A DNA stretch of 64,000 nucleotides, taken from Oryzias latipes. Lineage: Eukaryota > Chordata > Actinopteri > Beloniformes > Adrianichthyidae. The notes beneath the pieces were generated by a model. The model had not been told where the DNA came from and made no database searches. It was given only the letters and a program-made list of their open reading frames with translations. Every line of letters starts with the position of its first letter. Positions within the stretch are counted from its first letter, which is position 1. Shown in pieces: positions 45,801-64,000 of the stretch. The stretch is from assembly GCF_002234675.1 (NCBI RefSeq), contig NC_019859.2, positions 15,735,002-15,799,001 on the forward strand, written 5' to 3'. The position numbers and the translations under genes are program-made.

Positions 45801-48549
45801 CTTTTTTTTAAACCCCTCTCATGAGATTATCTACTCATTTGACTTGTGCATAGACAATATTCCTAATGTATATGAATTATTCTATTAACTAATAATGCTC
45901 ATTTAGGAATAAAACATTGATCACAGCTACAGAGTTACTCAGATCATACGATTAGCATGATTACCTAAAGACTGGGTAGCAGGTTGAAATGAGAGTATAG
46001 AGGAATGGCTCGCAGAAATCAACCTGATGTGCACGCCAACAGTGAGGTTGACCACTAATAATAGCACAAAAGGCACCAAAGTTCACTTCTGGAAGTTGGT
46101 GGGGATTTTATGACAAGTCAAGTTAGTTAAGCCACAATTCAAACTTAATCAGTGCTAATTCTTTGATAAGCTTTTGCTACCGGAAAGAAATAAGCCAAAG
46201 CATTATTCGCTCCGGCGTCTATAGTACTCCAATGTTTGGTTTATTTCAGTACTCCACCTTCAGAGCAAAAATAGGTCTGCCTGTTAATCATTTCTGAGAG
46301 GTGGAGAACATACTGGTGCCAAATGTTTTAAAGTGTGCATTTAAAGTCAGACTTCTAGCATAGCGTCACAACTGTGTTTGTGTTTGTACATTCATATGAA
46401 TCCTGGGAAGACGCACACACAGCTGGGATCTCTGGCTTTGTTCTGGGTGTGCAAAGATTCTTTCTTTTTTTTTCAGTGTGGGTGTATCCAACTGTGACAA
46501 GCTGCTTGGCTCTGCTCGGTGCTTTGTAAACTCTGGAGTGTCCCTTAGGACTGGAGTTTTCCTGAAAGCAGCTGAGCACCAGACGGAAACCTCCTGAGGT
46601 TGTTGCAGATTTTTTCAGACTGCTCAGAGGGCCAGATTAAAAGTGAAGAACCCACATGAGATCAGGAAGTGGGATTCCCTTGCTGTTTCTTTAAAAGCCA
46701 TTTGCTTATTTCTAATTTTCAAGAGTGTGTTAGGTGTTGTTAGTTGCCATTTAGTTTGGAAATGTTAAATACATTTGCAAAAATCAAAAAAATGGTGATA
46801 GTTTTCATGTTTAGGTCTTTTTCCTGATATAAATTGTCTAGATTAAATAAGCCAGTATAAAGATCTGTTTTGTCTCTATGCTGCTCTGCATCGGCTCCTT
46901 TTCAGTGACGGCAGATGGAGCGTCCAGACTGCGTACAACAGAGTACTCGTTAGTGATAGGTTTTAAGGCTCTAATTTGGTGGGACTGAGGCACTGGTTAA
47001 GTTCAGGAAGGGTAAATAACACAGAGAAGGAGATCATTAGGGTAAATTATTATCCCACTCCCCAAGAGCAAGTTGTGAGCAACTGGTGGTGACTCTTTTT
47101 CGATTTAACACTTTGCTCAATGATGTTTTCCCAAGACTGGACATTTCTTAAGGAAAAGTAAAAACAACAGCTTGATTTTAGGGATTGTTCTTTTTATTGA
47201 GTCACTACCTGTTTTGTTGTTTCCCCCACTGATTAAATTGTAAGGCTTTTATCTTAGTCTCTGTTCTAAAGATGCTGTTAGACTTAAACAACAGAACAGA
47301 TGAAGGTAGCCGTTCTGCCGGCATGATAACTATCCCAATTAGTTCCAGATGCAATAATCAGGCCCAGTGATGGAGGACAAAACTGCTAAGTGGCACATGC
47401 CTAAGCACTACATACAAAGATCAACCTGTGGTGGACCTAAAGAAGGTTTAGAAAAACAGAAAAGCATTTGAGGGGATCCAGATCTGGGTCCAATTATGTT
47501 TTAGCATGGTTGTGTAAACATGCTTCGGTTTGAAAGCTGAACGTAGTTGCCATTCTACCTTTTCATGTCAATGGATAATTTTCCTGTGCACACCATGCAT
47601 TAAAATGAATAACTGATGGGTGTGTTAATAATATAACATATACATATCTTTGTAACAGTAATAAACAGAGCATTTAAATACAATTAAGTCAGATGAATAT
47701 GACATTTTTTCAATACTTTGTTTTGAGTATGTATAAGGGTGAAAATCATTACACTAAATTATTGAATTAATTTAAAAAATAACGGATGCTCCACCAAGGC
47801 CTTTATTTATTTTTTGTAGAAAACAAACAAAATGTAAAATTATATTGTGGACATATGTATTCAAAATTTTTTTGAATATGGGGAGGTAAGCTCTTTATGA
47901 CTACTAGGGGAGTGATTGATGACAAACGTAATAATAAATTTACTTATATTTCACATGTGTTGATTTAAAGTTATTGTACCGACAAAACATTTACTAAGAA
48001 TTTAATAGCTGCTTTACACTGGCAAATTTTATAAGAAACTTTCCTTTTTAACATTTTTATTTTGTGAGGTTGAATCTGACCACACTGGATACATAGTGGG
48101 GTTTTTCCAAGTCTGATATGAAATCACTAGATAAAAGACAGATAACTAAAAGAAAAACTGCATTCTGTTATTCAAAACTGGCAAATTGAAACATTAAAGC
48201 CACTTCTAACCGTAATGCAACAAATAGTCTGCAATTTGTTTATGACACAGGGTAAAACCATTAAAGCCATTCATACATTTTTTTTACTTGAAAAGTCACA
48301 TTAAGTTGCATAGGTGTGCACATTAAGCTGATTGGTGAGCACATTTGAAGTGTGCCTTTTCAACTCGCTGAATTTCCATTGTTGTGACTTTGAAGTCAAT
48401 GAAGGGAATGAATCATGGCGTTTTGATGAATGGTGTAATTCCGCATTTAAGCTTCACTTTTTAGACAGCTCTCAACAAGGAAGCAAACAAGTATTACAAA
48501 TGTAGAAAAGATCTGCAGAAGTACAGTCTGGAAAGCTGGTGGTAAAAAA
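39846..48549. other. Long intergenic or intronic stretch without recognised genes
   Basis: AT-rich unique-looking sequence with homopolymers (T run at 42015-42029, A run at 44019-44038). If tet2 starts at the island near 39.6 kb, this is its first intron. No transposon ends, RNA genes or exons were recognised. Confidence 0.4.
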
Positions 48550-48871
48550 CATTACTTCATCTTCTAAACCCGTTTTGTCCTTTAATGGGTCACTCGTGGG
48601 TGAAGGCAGGGTACACCTTCGATAGGTCGCCATTCTGTCGCAGGGCCACAATCACACACCCATACACACTCACATTCACACCTAAGGGCAATTTAGAGTA
48701 ACCTATTAACCTATGAAGCATGTTTCTGCATGGTGGGAGGAAGCCGGAGTCCCAGGAGAAAACCAATGCATTCATGGGGAGAAAATGCATTCTCTTTCGG
48801 GTCCCTCAGCCAAGACTTGAACCGGGGCCTTCTTGCTGCAAGGCAAGAGTGCTTAACCACTGCGCCACCCA
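48550..48871 (-). mobile_element. tRNA-like SINE, copy 2, reverse orientation
   Basis: On the minus strand the 5' part reads TGGCGCAGTGGTTAAGCACT (box A-like) and then GGTTCAAGTC (close to the box B consensus), followed by the same body as 6659-7025 (GGGACTCCGGCTTCCTCCCAC, ATAGGTTAATAGG, TTAGGTGTGAATGTGAGTGT). A possible 8-bp duplication GTAAAAAA flanks it (48542-48549 and 48872-48879), though the right side is part of a poly-A run. It is better preserved than copy 1 and lies about 400 bases before the first tet2 coding exon's acceptor. Confidence 0.7.
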
Positions 48872-49265
48872 GTAAAAAAAAAAAAAAAGATTGGTCTCAA
48901 TGCCACCAGGTATATGCCACCAGGTCAAATAAGCTTATTGTAATGCTTGCAAAAAACCATCAAGCCGCAAAAACAAAACCACATAAATTACTGAGATGGC
49001 TGAATTATTTTCAGTGTGTTTTTTCTGCAAAGATACATTTTTAGTAGAACTGTAGAACAAATATGAAGTTTTAATAATCCTATTATAGTTCAAATGGGTG
49101 TGGTCTGAAGATAAGATTATTGCTGCATTAATACACTTACATTTAGAAAAGTAGAAACCCCAAACATTTGCTGAAAAGCAGTGTGTGTTGTCCACAATAT
49201 TTTTTACATTGTGAAAATGTATTAAAACAATTAGCAAACTGAATTATTTCTGTTTTTTTCTGCAG

Positions 49266-49309
49266 GACAGACAGAGGGCAGCCCAGTGTATGGACTCTGA
49301 GCAGGCCAG
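49266..49309 (+). other. tet2: tet2 5' UTR portion of the first coding exon
   Basis: A strong acceptor (TTTTTTTCTGCAG) ends at 49265. The 44 bases to the start codon are untranslated. As in mammals, the translation start lies in an internal exon, so at least one upstream non-coding exon exists. An upstream ATG out of frame with the main start lies within this piece. Confidence 0.8.
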
Positions 49310-56561
<7,252 letters not shown>

Positions 56562-59385
56562 AGAACTTCTCATTAGGAACTTAAAGGTGCTAAGTAAAAA
56601 AAAAAAAAAACACAGGCACTAAAGCCTTTCTAGCAGCCATGTGTTTTATAGTAAAAAAAATAAGTGCTGAGATTCAAACCAGGTGTTTCATCTCTTCAAC
56701 AACTGAGCTTTATCAGCAGCTCCCAACGAAGAACAGATTTTTGTCAGATAACTTCTGCAAAATTCAGTATATCTGGTGCTTTCAGTCTGACACACAAGGA
56801 TCTATTACAGCTGGGAACAAATCAACATTTGGTTGCTTTCTTGTTTCAGAAAAACTGTAACATTATCTGGGCATAGGACAGATTTTGTTAAAATGTACTA
56901 TTCACTGTGCACTATTGTTTCTATTACTATCAATTCTATTGCATTCACACTAAGACCATAAAACATTTGACAAAGGACACTGAAAAATATTACTGTCAAC
57001 GCTTCAGGTTTCAAATGGTTTTTGGAAAATCAGTTTTCAGGAGCACTTTCTGGGAGTAAAGGTTACATACTTGGAAATACATGTACATCAAGAATCATGT
57101 CACAGTTCTTATGCAAGTTTTATGAATTAGGTGATTGATTGAGTGAGCAAGCTATGAGAGCGAATCAGTTTCATGCTAAATGGTTTCTAAAACTTAAATG
57201 TCATTGGTGCTTTTATCACTTAAAAGTATTTTCTACTGTACAACTAAACTATATTCATGGTGCATTTTTAAACATTTTAAGGGTGAAAAACATGTGTTTT
57301 ACACGGTTGTGCTGGTTCTCAGAAACTGATTTAGATGTTCTTTGCTGCAGCTTCCATGAACTAATGTGTGGGGGGAAAAAAAATCACCTGTTGTTTCTGT
57401 CTGTGGTGCAAACATGCTTTTTATACACTGAGAAAACAAAACAAGGTAAGCTTGGTGTCAGTTTCAAAGTTTATCTATAAAATTCTGACTGTAAAATAAA
57501 CAGGTAAGATTTGTACAGTAAATTAACTTCTTATCTGAACTTCTTGTTAGAAAGTTTGTCTGTATAAAAGTGACGCCTTTTTTTCATTGTATTTCTTCTG
57601 ATCAACTGAGTTTATTTCATAAGGTGCTATTTAACCTACTAGAGAACGTACAATGTGAGGCTCTTTCAGCATTGAGAAGGCTTTTAAATGATTAAAAAAA
57701 TGGTGTGATATATACCTCAAAACTAGTTTGGCAATAGGATTATTGCATAATTTTCATCATTTGTACATTACTTTTAACATTTAGTGATCAGTTAGAAGTA
57801 AGCTACAGGCAAAAAAAAAAGTTCATTTCTTGCTTTCACTGTGCTATGAAAGTACTACTTGAACTTTGATTTTACTCTAAAATCAGGGACATTTTCATCT
57901 AATTGTGTGTGAATCTTCACTGCCCATACCTGTTTTGTAATATTCAGGGAGCTGCCAGTGAATCATCAATCCCAATGGCATTCTTGTCAAAAACAGTTAA
58001 CAGAGACAGAAAAAGACTTTCTTGAATATTTTTTACCATTTATTCTGACTCATGAGTAATAAGTTAACTAAAGGGAATGATGTAAAATAAATGAAAAACA
58101 ATGCTTTTGCGATGAGCCAAGACCATGGCAGTCATTTATTTTAGTTGCACGTCTGTGGCCGTGTACAGATTTTATTTAAAACCACTCAAGTATATTTCTT
58201 CCCTGTCTCTTCAATTTAATTGATCCCATATAATTGCATTATATTAAAAACCCAAGCCAATTATTTCACGCAATCTTTGAAAGCACTTCATTTATTTTTC
58301 AGGAAAATATTTAAGCAAAATGTATGTGTTTGAAAAAAAAGAATAAATTATGTCACTTTGTACATACCAACCATTTGATTTGCAGGAGTATAACTCAAGT
58401 TGATATTCATGTAGGTTCAATACTTGGTCAACTTGACCCTTGGCTCTACACAGAACATCAAAAGAGCTTTTCCAGGATGATGACGGCTGGCATCTACAGG
58501 ATGTTTTTGTAAATATTACTCTCACTGTCATTGCAATGTTTACATTCATAGGATGATGCTAGTGCTTAGAAGTTCTAGTTTTATTAACTCCTTTGTAAAA
58601 TAAAACTTCAAACGCAAATGTGGAATTTTGTTGTACAGAACCCAGCTACAGTAGCAGGTTGCTGAGAAAAGCCAAGGTGCCAGAAGATAGAGCGGGTTTC
58701 AAAGCATAGCCATACTTGAAGATGCTTTAGAGTGTTTCTATGTGAGTCAACGTTACTTGAATGACTTTCCTGACTTTGCGCGTGCTCGGCTCACAAGTTA
58801 AGCAACCAGTCGCTTCACACTCAAATCTTTTAAGCAGTTAGACACTAAAGGTATAAAGAGGTGCAACCTTTCTGCCATTTTGATTTTTATCGGGGGTTTT
58901 CAGACTTTAAGTGCAATGTGTAGCGCTTGTTTGAAAAAAGCAAAATGCGCACAAGCAGAAATCTGTGTGCAACACTGAGAACAATACTATTATAAAAACA
59001 ACAAAAAAGGCAAAAATAAAGAGGCTGTAGTTCCATGAGACTGGTGTGCTGTCAGAAAAGTTTCCTTTTAGCCTTGCCATGCTTGAACAGCTACCTGCTG
59101 TGCTCTCTGTGCACTCCATTCTGTAAAGTACAGGTGCATGGTTTAAAGCCATTGTAAAGATTTGTCAAATAGCAAAAGTGCAGCTGCCACCTTTGGTCTG
59201 AAAATCCCTCAAGGCTTCCCCAGTTTTCTCAAAGTTTCGTGTGCTACAAATATAATTTAAGGATGGGTAATGATACTGTAAGTATTGTAATGTAATGGAT
59301 GCAGTTTATTTGAAAGCTGTTTATGATATCATTCCTTTTTTTGATGTGTGTTTTTTAATAAAAGTTATATTTATTTAAAGCAACT
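56562..59385 (+). other. tet2: tet2 3' UTR
   Basis: About 2.8 kb of AT-rich sequence without coding exons follows the stop. AATAAA-type signals occur near 58087 and 58599, with the strongest candidate distal one at 59357-59362 after a T-rich stretch. A long 3' UTR is also a feature of mammalian TET2, where it is heavily microRNA-targeted. Which site is used is not known. Confidence 0.6.
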
Positions 59386-59479
59386 TGATATGTTTTTCCA
59401 AGTCAATTTCATGTTCTACTCTGTTTATAGCATCACGTTTTCTTTCCAAACTGATAAGACGAGACAGATACAAGATTAG

Positions 59480-59878
59480 CTTCTTTTCGTTTTTTTTATT
59501 CCCCTTAATGTATAAAGACAAAACAATATATTGGCTTTATGTTATGAAAGTGTCCTTTCAGTCTTACATGATGTTTTCTTTAGACATGAAACACAAAATA
59601 CTGCCCTGTTTTAGGAAAATGGCGAGATTTAAAAAAAGGAAAAAGTGATTACGTCTTTTTAATTTAACTCAAGTCTGTTATCAATTGTGTAAAATTTCTC
59701 TTTGGAAAAAAAATCATATTTATACTGATCATTGATTTTCAAAAGGTAATACAATAATAATGACACCTTTCACCAACGACGTCTGAGTGTTTAAGAAAAA
59801 CAAACATCTACCTGCATACATTAAGACTGATGTTGCTGTTACAGGTGTAAAGAAAGGTTCCATGGAGCTTTGAGGCCT
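59480..59878 (-). other. ppa2: ppa2 3' UTR
   Basis: The minus strand after the ppa2 stop has AATAAA at 59500-59495 as its first clear polyadenylation signal, about 380 bases downstream of the stop. This places the mRNA end close to 59480. Confidence 0.5.
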
Positions 59879-62800
59879 TCAGACGAAATGCCATCTGTCG
59901 ACTGTGCAAGATTTTGAGAAGTTTAGAATGACAGTAAAAGTCATAAATAAAACACATAATAAAAAATTAAGTTTAAATGTTTTTACCTTCTTTAGAAACA
60001 GGATTTGCAGGACCGGAGACAGGAGCCTAGAGGAGTTATTCAAGCAGGTTAAAAAAACAAATTTTAATAGTTTAAATTTATATCAGCTAAAAACTTTCCT
60101 AAAAACACGTGATAACTGAGTGGGAAGTTCTCACCGACTGGACAACAACATCCGCCTCATCAGTACTGCACACGTGTGGACTTTCACAACAAGTGATGTT
60201 TTTGCTGGAGAAAAGGAAAAAGAACTTAGTGGTGAAAATTGATTTATTTCCTAATCAGACAAACATGATCAAATCTTTTACTTACCAAATAATCCCCTCA
60301 GTATTTGCTTTCTTCTGCACCAGTGCCCTCCAGTGCTTGTGGGTTAAATTGATGACCTTGATAGCAAAGTCCTTACACCAGAAAAAATGTATTATTAATA
60401 CAATCAAGCTTTAATTGTGTAAAGTATAACAGATAAGAAAATACATTTAGAAAATTTACTGCAAATGTTTATTGACAAATTTTAAATGACATTTTAGAAA
60501 GAATTTTTAACTAAAGTACAGACCTTGTCCTGGAATTGCCCGCTGAATCCAAAGCTATTCTCTGGCTTTCCATCTGGCACCTTATATTTCCTGAACCAGT
60601 CCACAGTGGCCTCTAAATGACCCGGTCGGCTTCTGCGAACGTCCTCTATACCTGGAAAAAAAACGTCTTTGGCTGAAGAAGTTCTCGAAGAGCCACATGC
60701 AGTTTGTTCCTTTAGGCATGCATCGCATTTGAATCGTTAAATTGAAAATTGTTGTTTTCCTCTTCTGAAAAAAGGCAGATGATAGAACTAGAAGATTGTG
60801 TAGCAAAAATAAAGTGAAAGTTAATTATCTAAAAGATATGTGAGGGTTATGAGGTATTTCCATTAGCATGAATGAAAGTTACTTCCTGTTCCGGTAAGCT
60901 GTGCTTGTATGCCAAACAGAGGCGGATCAGTGATGAAGCATTAAATCTATGCTAAAAGGTTTTTATTTTCATTTTTTGGCTAACTGAATGTTTATTTTTT
61001 TAAATGTATGTTTGGCTGAAATAAATGAATAATGGATTTTTTGAATTCTGGAAAATGTGAAGTACACAAAAAAAGGCTCTAAAGCCGGTTTTAAGAACTT
61101 ATTTAAAATACTCACTATTTAGGTTTTTTGCATCTGGGTCTTTCACGTTAATAGCAACAACCTTCCAGTCCATTTCTCCTTCATCAATCATGGCCAAAAT
61201 GCCAAGCACTTTCACCTGGATCACCTGACCCGAGGAACACACCTAGACAGAGCGATGAAGGACAAACAGTCAAGCGTAATTTCCCACGTTTTAAGTTTAA
61301 AAACACAAATGTGAATTTAGCAGTAAATGCACAGCGGGTGTGAACTAAAAACTATGTTAACTGGTGTTAGGAAGTGTTACCTGAGTGCCAATGTCACAGA
61401 CGTCAATGGGATCATTGTCCCCGCAGCAGCTTGTTTCCTCGTCTTTGTGGTTTGGGTCCTCCCACGTCTAACCCAAAGAACAGTTCAAAAGCGAGAATCA
61501 AACCTTGTCCAGTTAGAATTTGAAATCACATTAACAGTCAGAAGATATGATATAAACAAGCTAAAATAAAGACACTGGAATATGATGATCATTGTGCTGA
61601 AAATAAACCAGATTTGGTTTTTGTTCATCACAACATAAATATAATTTGAAAACCACAGACTTACTGAAGACTAACACTTAAAAAATGTCAAGTTTTCTAA
61701 CACTAAAGATGAAGATATGTCAAGCTATGGAAGTTTGTTTCTTTTTTTCCCCTTACCTGAGGGAGAGCTCCATAGTTCCAAATGTAACCTTTGTGGGGAA
61801 ACACGTTAGCAACGTATCGGAGCTTTCCTTTCTTCACATCCTGTTTGATAGGATTCAGCGGCTCTTTTGTCGCAATCTGGAAATTTTATTATTCACAAAA
61901 GCTTTTTTAAATGTAGAGTTTATTATACAGATATTCTGTCCAGTTGGTTACAAAAAGCTAAACTTCTACCATTTCCTGCTAATGGCAAAATATAGTTCAG
62001 CTTTATAACACCTCATTGTTTATGACCACAGAACATTGAAGCATTGTCAAAGAGCCTTCATTGCCTTTTTTGGTGTGGTAACAATAAGGAAACAAATGCT
62101 ATAGGAATGGGTTGCTGTTGCAACACATCAATAACCTGTCAATAGCAGGGCTCTGGTTATACATGGGGGGAATATTGCAAAGTGAAAACCCAAAAATAAA
62201 CAAAAGCGCCCTCTGTTAAATTTGTGAAAACGGTCAAAGAGAACTTGAATGTGGAACTCACACTTCCTTTCCCCCCCCCCATCTACAGTAAGCTCTTTGC
62301 ATGTACAAAAAGCTAATGTCAAGTCTTTTTGTTGCAAAAATGCTTAAAGACCCACTCCGATGAAAATTGTGTTTTTGGTGTTGACATGTTCTTGTGGTTT
62401 TTTTCTGATCACGGAGAACTAAACATATATAAAGAAAATGAAGCTTAAAATAGCACTTCTAAGTAATTCTTTATTAAAATCATTGTGAATCAGGAGCAGA
62501 CGAAAAAATGCAGTTGGAAAGGTTTTGTAGAGATGTAGGAGCAACAATCCGCAGGCCACATTCTGTTTGTACTAGTTTTTAATTTTAATTTGGCTAAAAA
62601 CAGTATAATCATAATTAAAAAGTCCAATGGGAACACTTTGAAAATAGATTAAAGGATCATCGGAGAGAGACTTTAATGCATACCGACAAAAAAGACTTAT
62701 ATTGTGGAATCCCTTTACAATAAATGTTAAAAAGCTTGCAACGCAAACATTTGTACATGATATACTTAAGTGGCAATTAACATGCAGGTGAATGAAAACA

Positions 62801-63936
62801 TGCAAGTAAATGATGTATCCGACAGTGTGATGACTCACATATGATGTAGAGAGCTGACTTTGGGTTTCAACTGTTGTAAAGATGTGCATAACCTGCAAAC
62901 AGATGCTTTAAGTCTCTGCTCACCTCCATTTTGGCATTTGACCACCGTGGTACCTCCACCACCATGTTATAGATCACCTAAGGTCAACAAAGCAGAACAT
63001 AAATGATCAAGAAGACTTCCAAGTAATGACACTGATTGTTTTTAAGGAACAGTACCTCGGTGTCCGTCTTCGCTTTTTTGGCTGGAGCGTCATTTTCCTG
63101 CCAGGCCACAAAAAGGGAAAAAAAAAATAATAAAAAAAATAGATTGTTTGGCTCAAATACTTACATCGATCGGGTTGCTAGGAAAATAAAAATAAAACAT
63201 ACCTTTTCAGACTCTGCTATGAGAGGGATGTCATGAAATGGTGAGATGTATCTTCCTTCTGGGGTTTCTGTGAGCAAAATACATATTTTTCTAGTGTTTT
63301 TATTGTTAATGCTACTTACTGGATGACTGATGCAAACGTAACACTTGCATGCTTATTTTCGGGTATGTGGGCGGGGCCTGTAAGGGGTACTCTATGTTAA
63401 TATGTAAACAATGATGGGAATACACATCAAAACATCCTTTAAAACGCATTTACTTCCTTTATTTTGAGCATTCTGTTGCCAAATCTCAGATATTTCCCTC
63501 AATTTTGTTAAATGCGGCAAAGTTTTACACAATTTGAGTTTAAACATTTGATTTAATTAAGGATCAAAGAACTCAAAACATTAGCTTAAAAATAAAAAGC
63601 TCTATCAGCTCGAAGGTCAAGAGTTAACCTTCACCTGAGTCGACCTGTGGGTTACCTGTCTGCCTGGGGTGGCGCAGTAAACTAATTATCCGGTCATTTT
63701 AAGAAGAAGCATCTTTTTTAGACACAGCATACATAGCGGCTTCACTTACTAAAATAAAGACGGTAGTCGGTTGAATTCAGGTGTCCTCTCTGCTCCGTTA
63801 GATAATGCATCGTTTTTCTCGAACAATAGAGATGAGCAGCGACTGCTTGTGTGACGGCTTTACTGCTAGAAGCAGGTGCTGGTCCGAAAACTCTCACCAC
63901 GCAACCCAATGAGGAGCGGAACAACGTTATTCTCAT
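59879..63936 (-). CDS. ppa2: Inorganic pyrophosphatase 2, mitochondrial, twelve exons, 342 residues
   Basis: The enzyme hydrolyses pyrophosphate to two phosphates, with Mg2+, in the mitochondrial matrix. Exons in transcript order: 63936-63750, 63267-63203, 63097-63056, 62977-62924, 61876-61757, 61467-61381, 61242-61116, 60651-60524, 60371-60286, 60204-60135, 60026-59987 and 59901-59879. All splice sites are GT-AG and all phases join, giving 342 residues against 334 in human PPA2. The N-terminus ([18 protein letters not shown]) is basic and lacks acidic residues, as expected for a mitochondrial presequence. Family I active-site residues are present: Glu106, Lys114 and Glu116 ([12 protein letters not shown]), the Tyr of WNYG, the signature DNDPIDV at 173-179, and Asp205/Asp210/Lys212 (DEGEMDWK). 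It ends WHFV, where human has WHFLGK. The start is the ATG at 63936; the in-frame GTG at 63954 is not used. It is convergent with tet2. Confidence 0.96.
62350..62570 (+). repeat. Dispersed repeat, copy 2, in a ppa2 intron
   Basis: Second copy of the repeat at 13351-13567, in the same plus-strand orientation. It lies in the ppa2 intron between exons 4 and 5 (61877-62923). A C run at about 62271-62280 lies just before it. Confidence 0.65.
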
Positions 63937-64000
63937 TGTAAGAAATGTATTCACTTCTGCTTCCCGTCTTCCCGTCTTCCGGCATGTAACTACAGCTTCC
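63937..64000 (-). promoter_or_regulatory. ppa2: ppa2 5' UTR and start of promoter, cut by the window edge
   Basis: The sequence upstream of the ATG on the minus strand contains a repeated GAAGACGGGAAG word and GCCGG, consistent with a short 5' UTR. The promoter proper lies beyond position 64000. Confidence 0.45.

Noticed and set aside
62200..62222. A further CTCF site at the CGCCCTCTGTT word
   Set aside because: The reverse complement has AGAGGGCGC but lacks the CCAS part of the motif.
63937..63954. Longer ppa2 N-terminus starting at 63954
   Set aside because: The codon at 63954 is GTG. The first ATG in frame is at 63936 and gives a plausible mitochondrial presequence.

Overview
The window is vertebrate nuclear DNA, most likely from a teleost fish. 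Coding exons are split by GT-AG introns, the background is AT-rich, and several Tc1-like transposons and MITEs of fish type are present. Gene order, from left to right, is cxxc4 (minus strand), tet2 (plus strand) and ppa2 (minus strand). This matches the CXXC4-TET2-PPA2 block known on human chromosome 4q24. Some dispersed repeats resemble families I associate with medaka and its relatives (Oryzias). That is recollection, so I name no species.

Layout: (1) 1-3.3 kb holds the large coding exon of cxxc4, its splice sites and a CpG-rich stretch likely to be its promoter. (2) 3.3-49 kb is a long non-coding interval filled with mobile-element remnants: four Tc1-like elements, a PIF/Harbinger-type element with a Myb/SANT-like reading frame, a 1.3-kb terminal-inverted-repeat element, two copies of a TTAA-flanked MITE, two tRNA-like SINE copies, an unclassified 2.65-kb unit bounded by direct repeats, and a LINE-type retroposon that carries only ORF1 and has perfect target-site duplications. 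The interval also contains three CTCF-like motifs, a second CpG island near 39.6 kb and GC-richer unique blocks that may be regulatory. (3) 49.27-59.4 kb is tet2: nine coding exons that join in frame to 1,755 residues, followed by a long 3' UTR. (4) 59.5-63.94 kb is ppa2: twelve exons that join in frame to 342 residues, convergent with tet2.

Functional links: TET2 is a 5-methylcytosine dioxygenase with no DNA-binding CXXC domain of its own. The published model is that an ancestral TET gene was split by an inversion, leaving its CXXC exon as CXXC4/IDAX in opposite orientation. Both halves are visible here about 48 kb apart. PPA2 is the mitochondrial inorganic pyrophosphatase and is an unrelated neighbour.

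Exon boundaries come from reading splice sites and checking that phases join. Statements about repeat families rest on recognition of their ends and remnants, without a database search.
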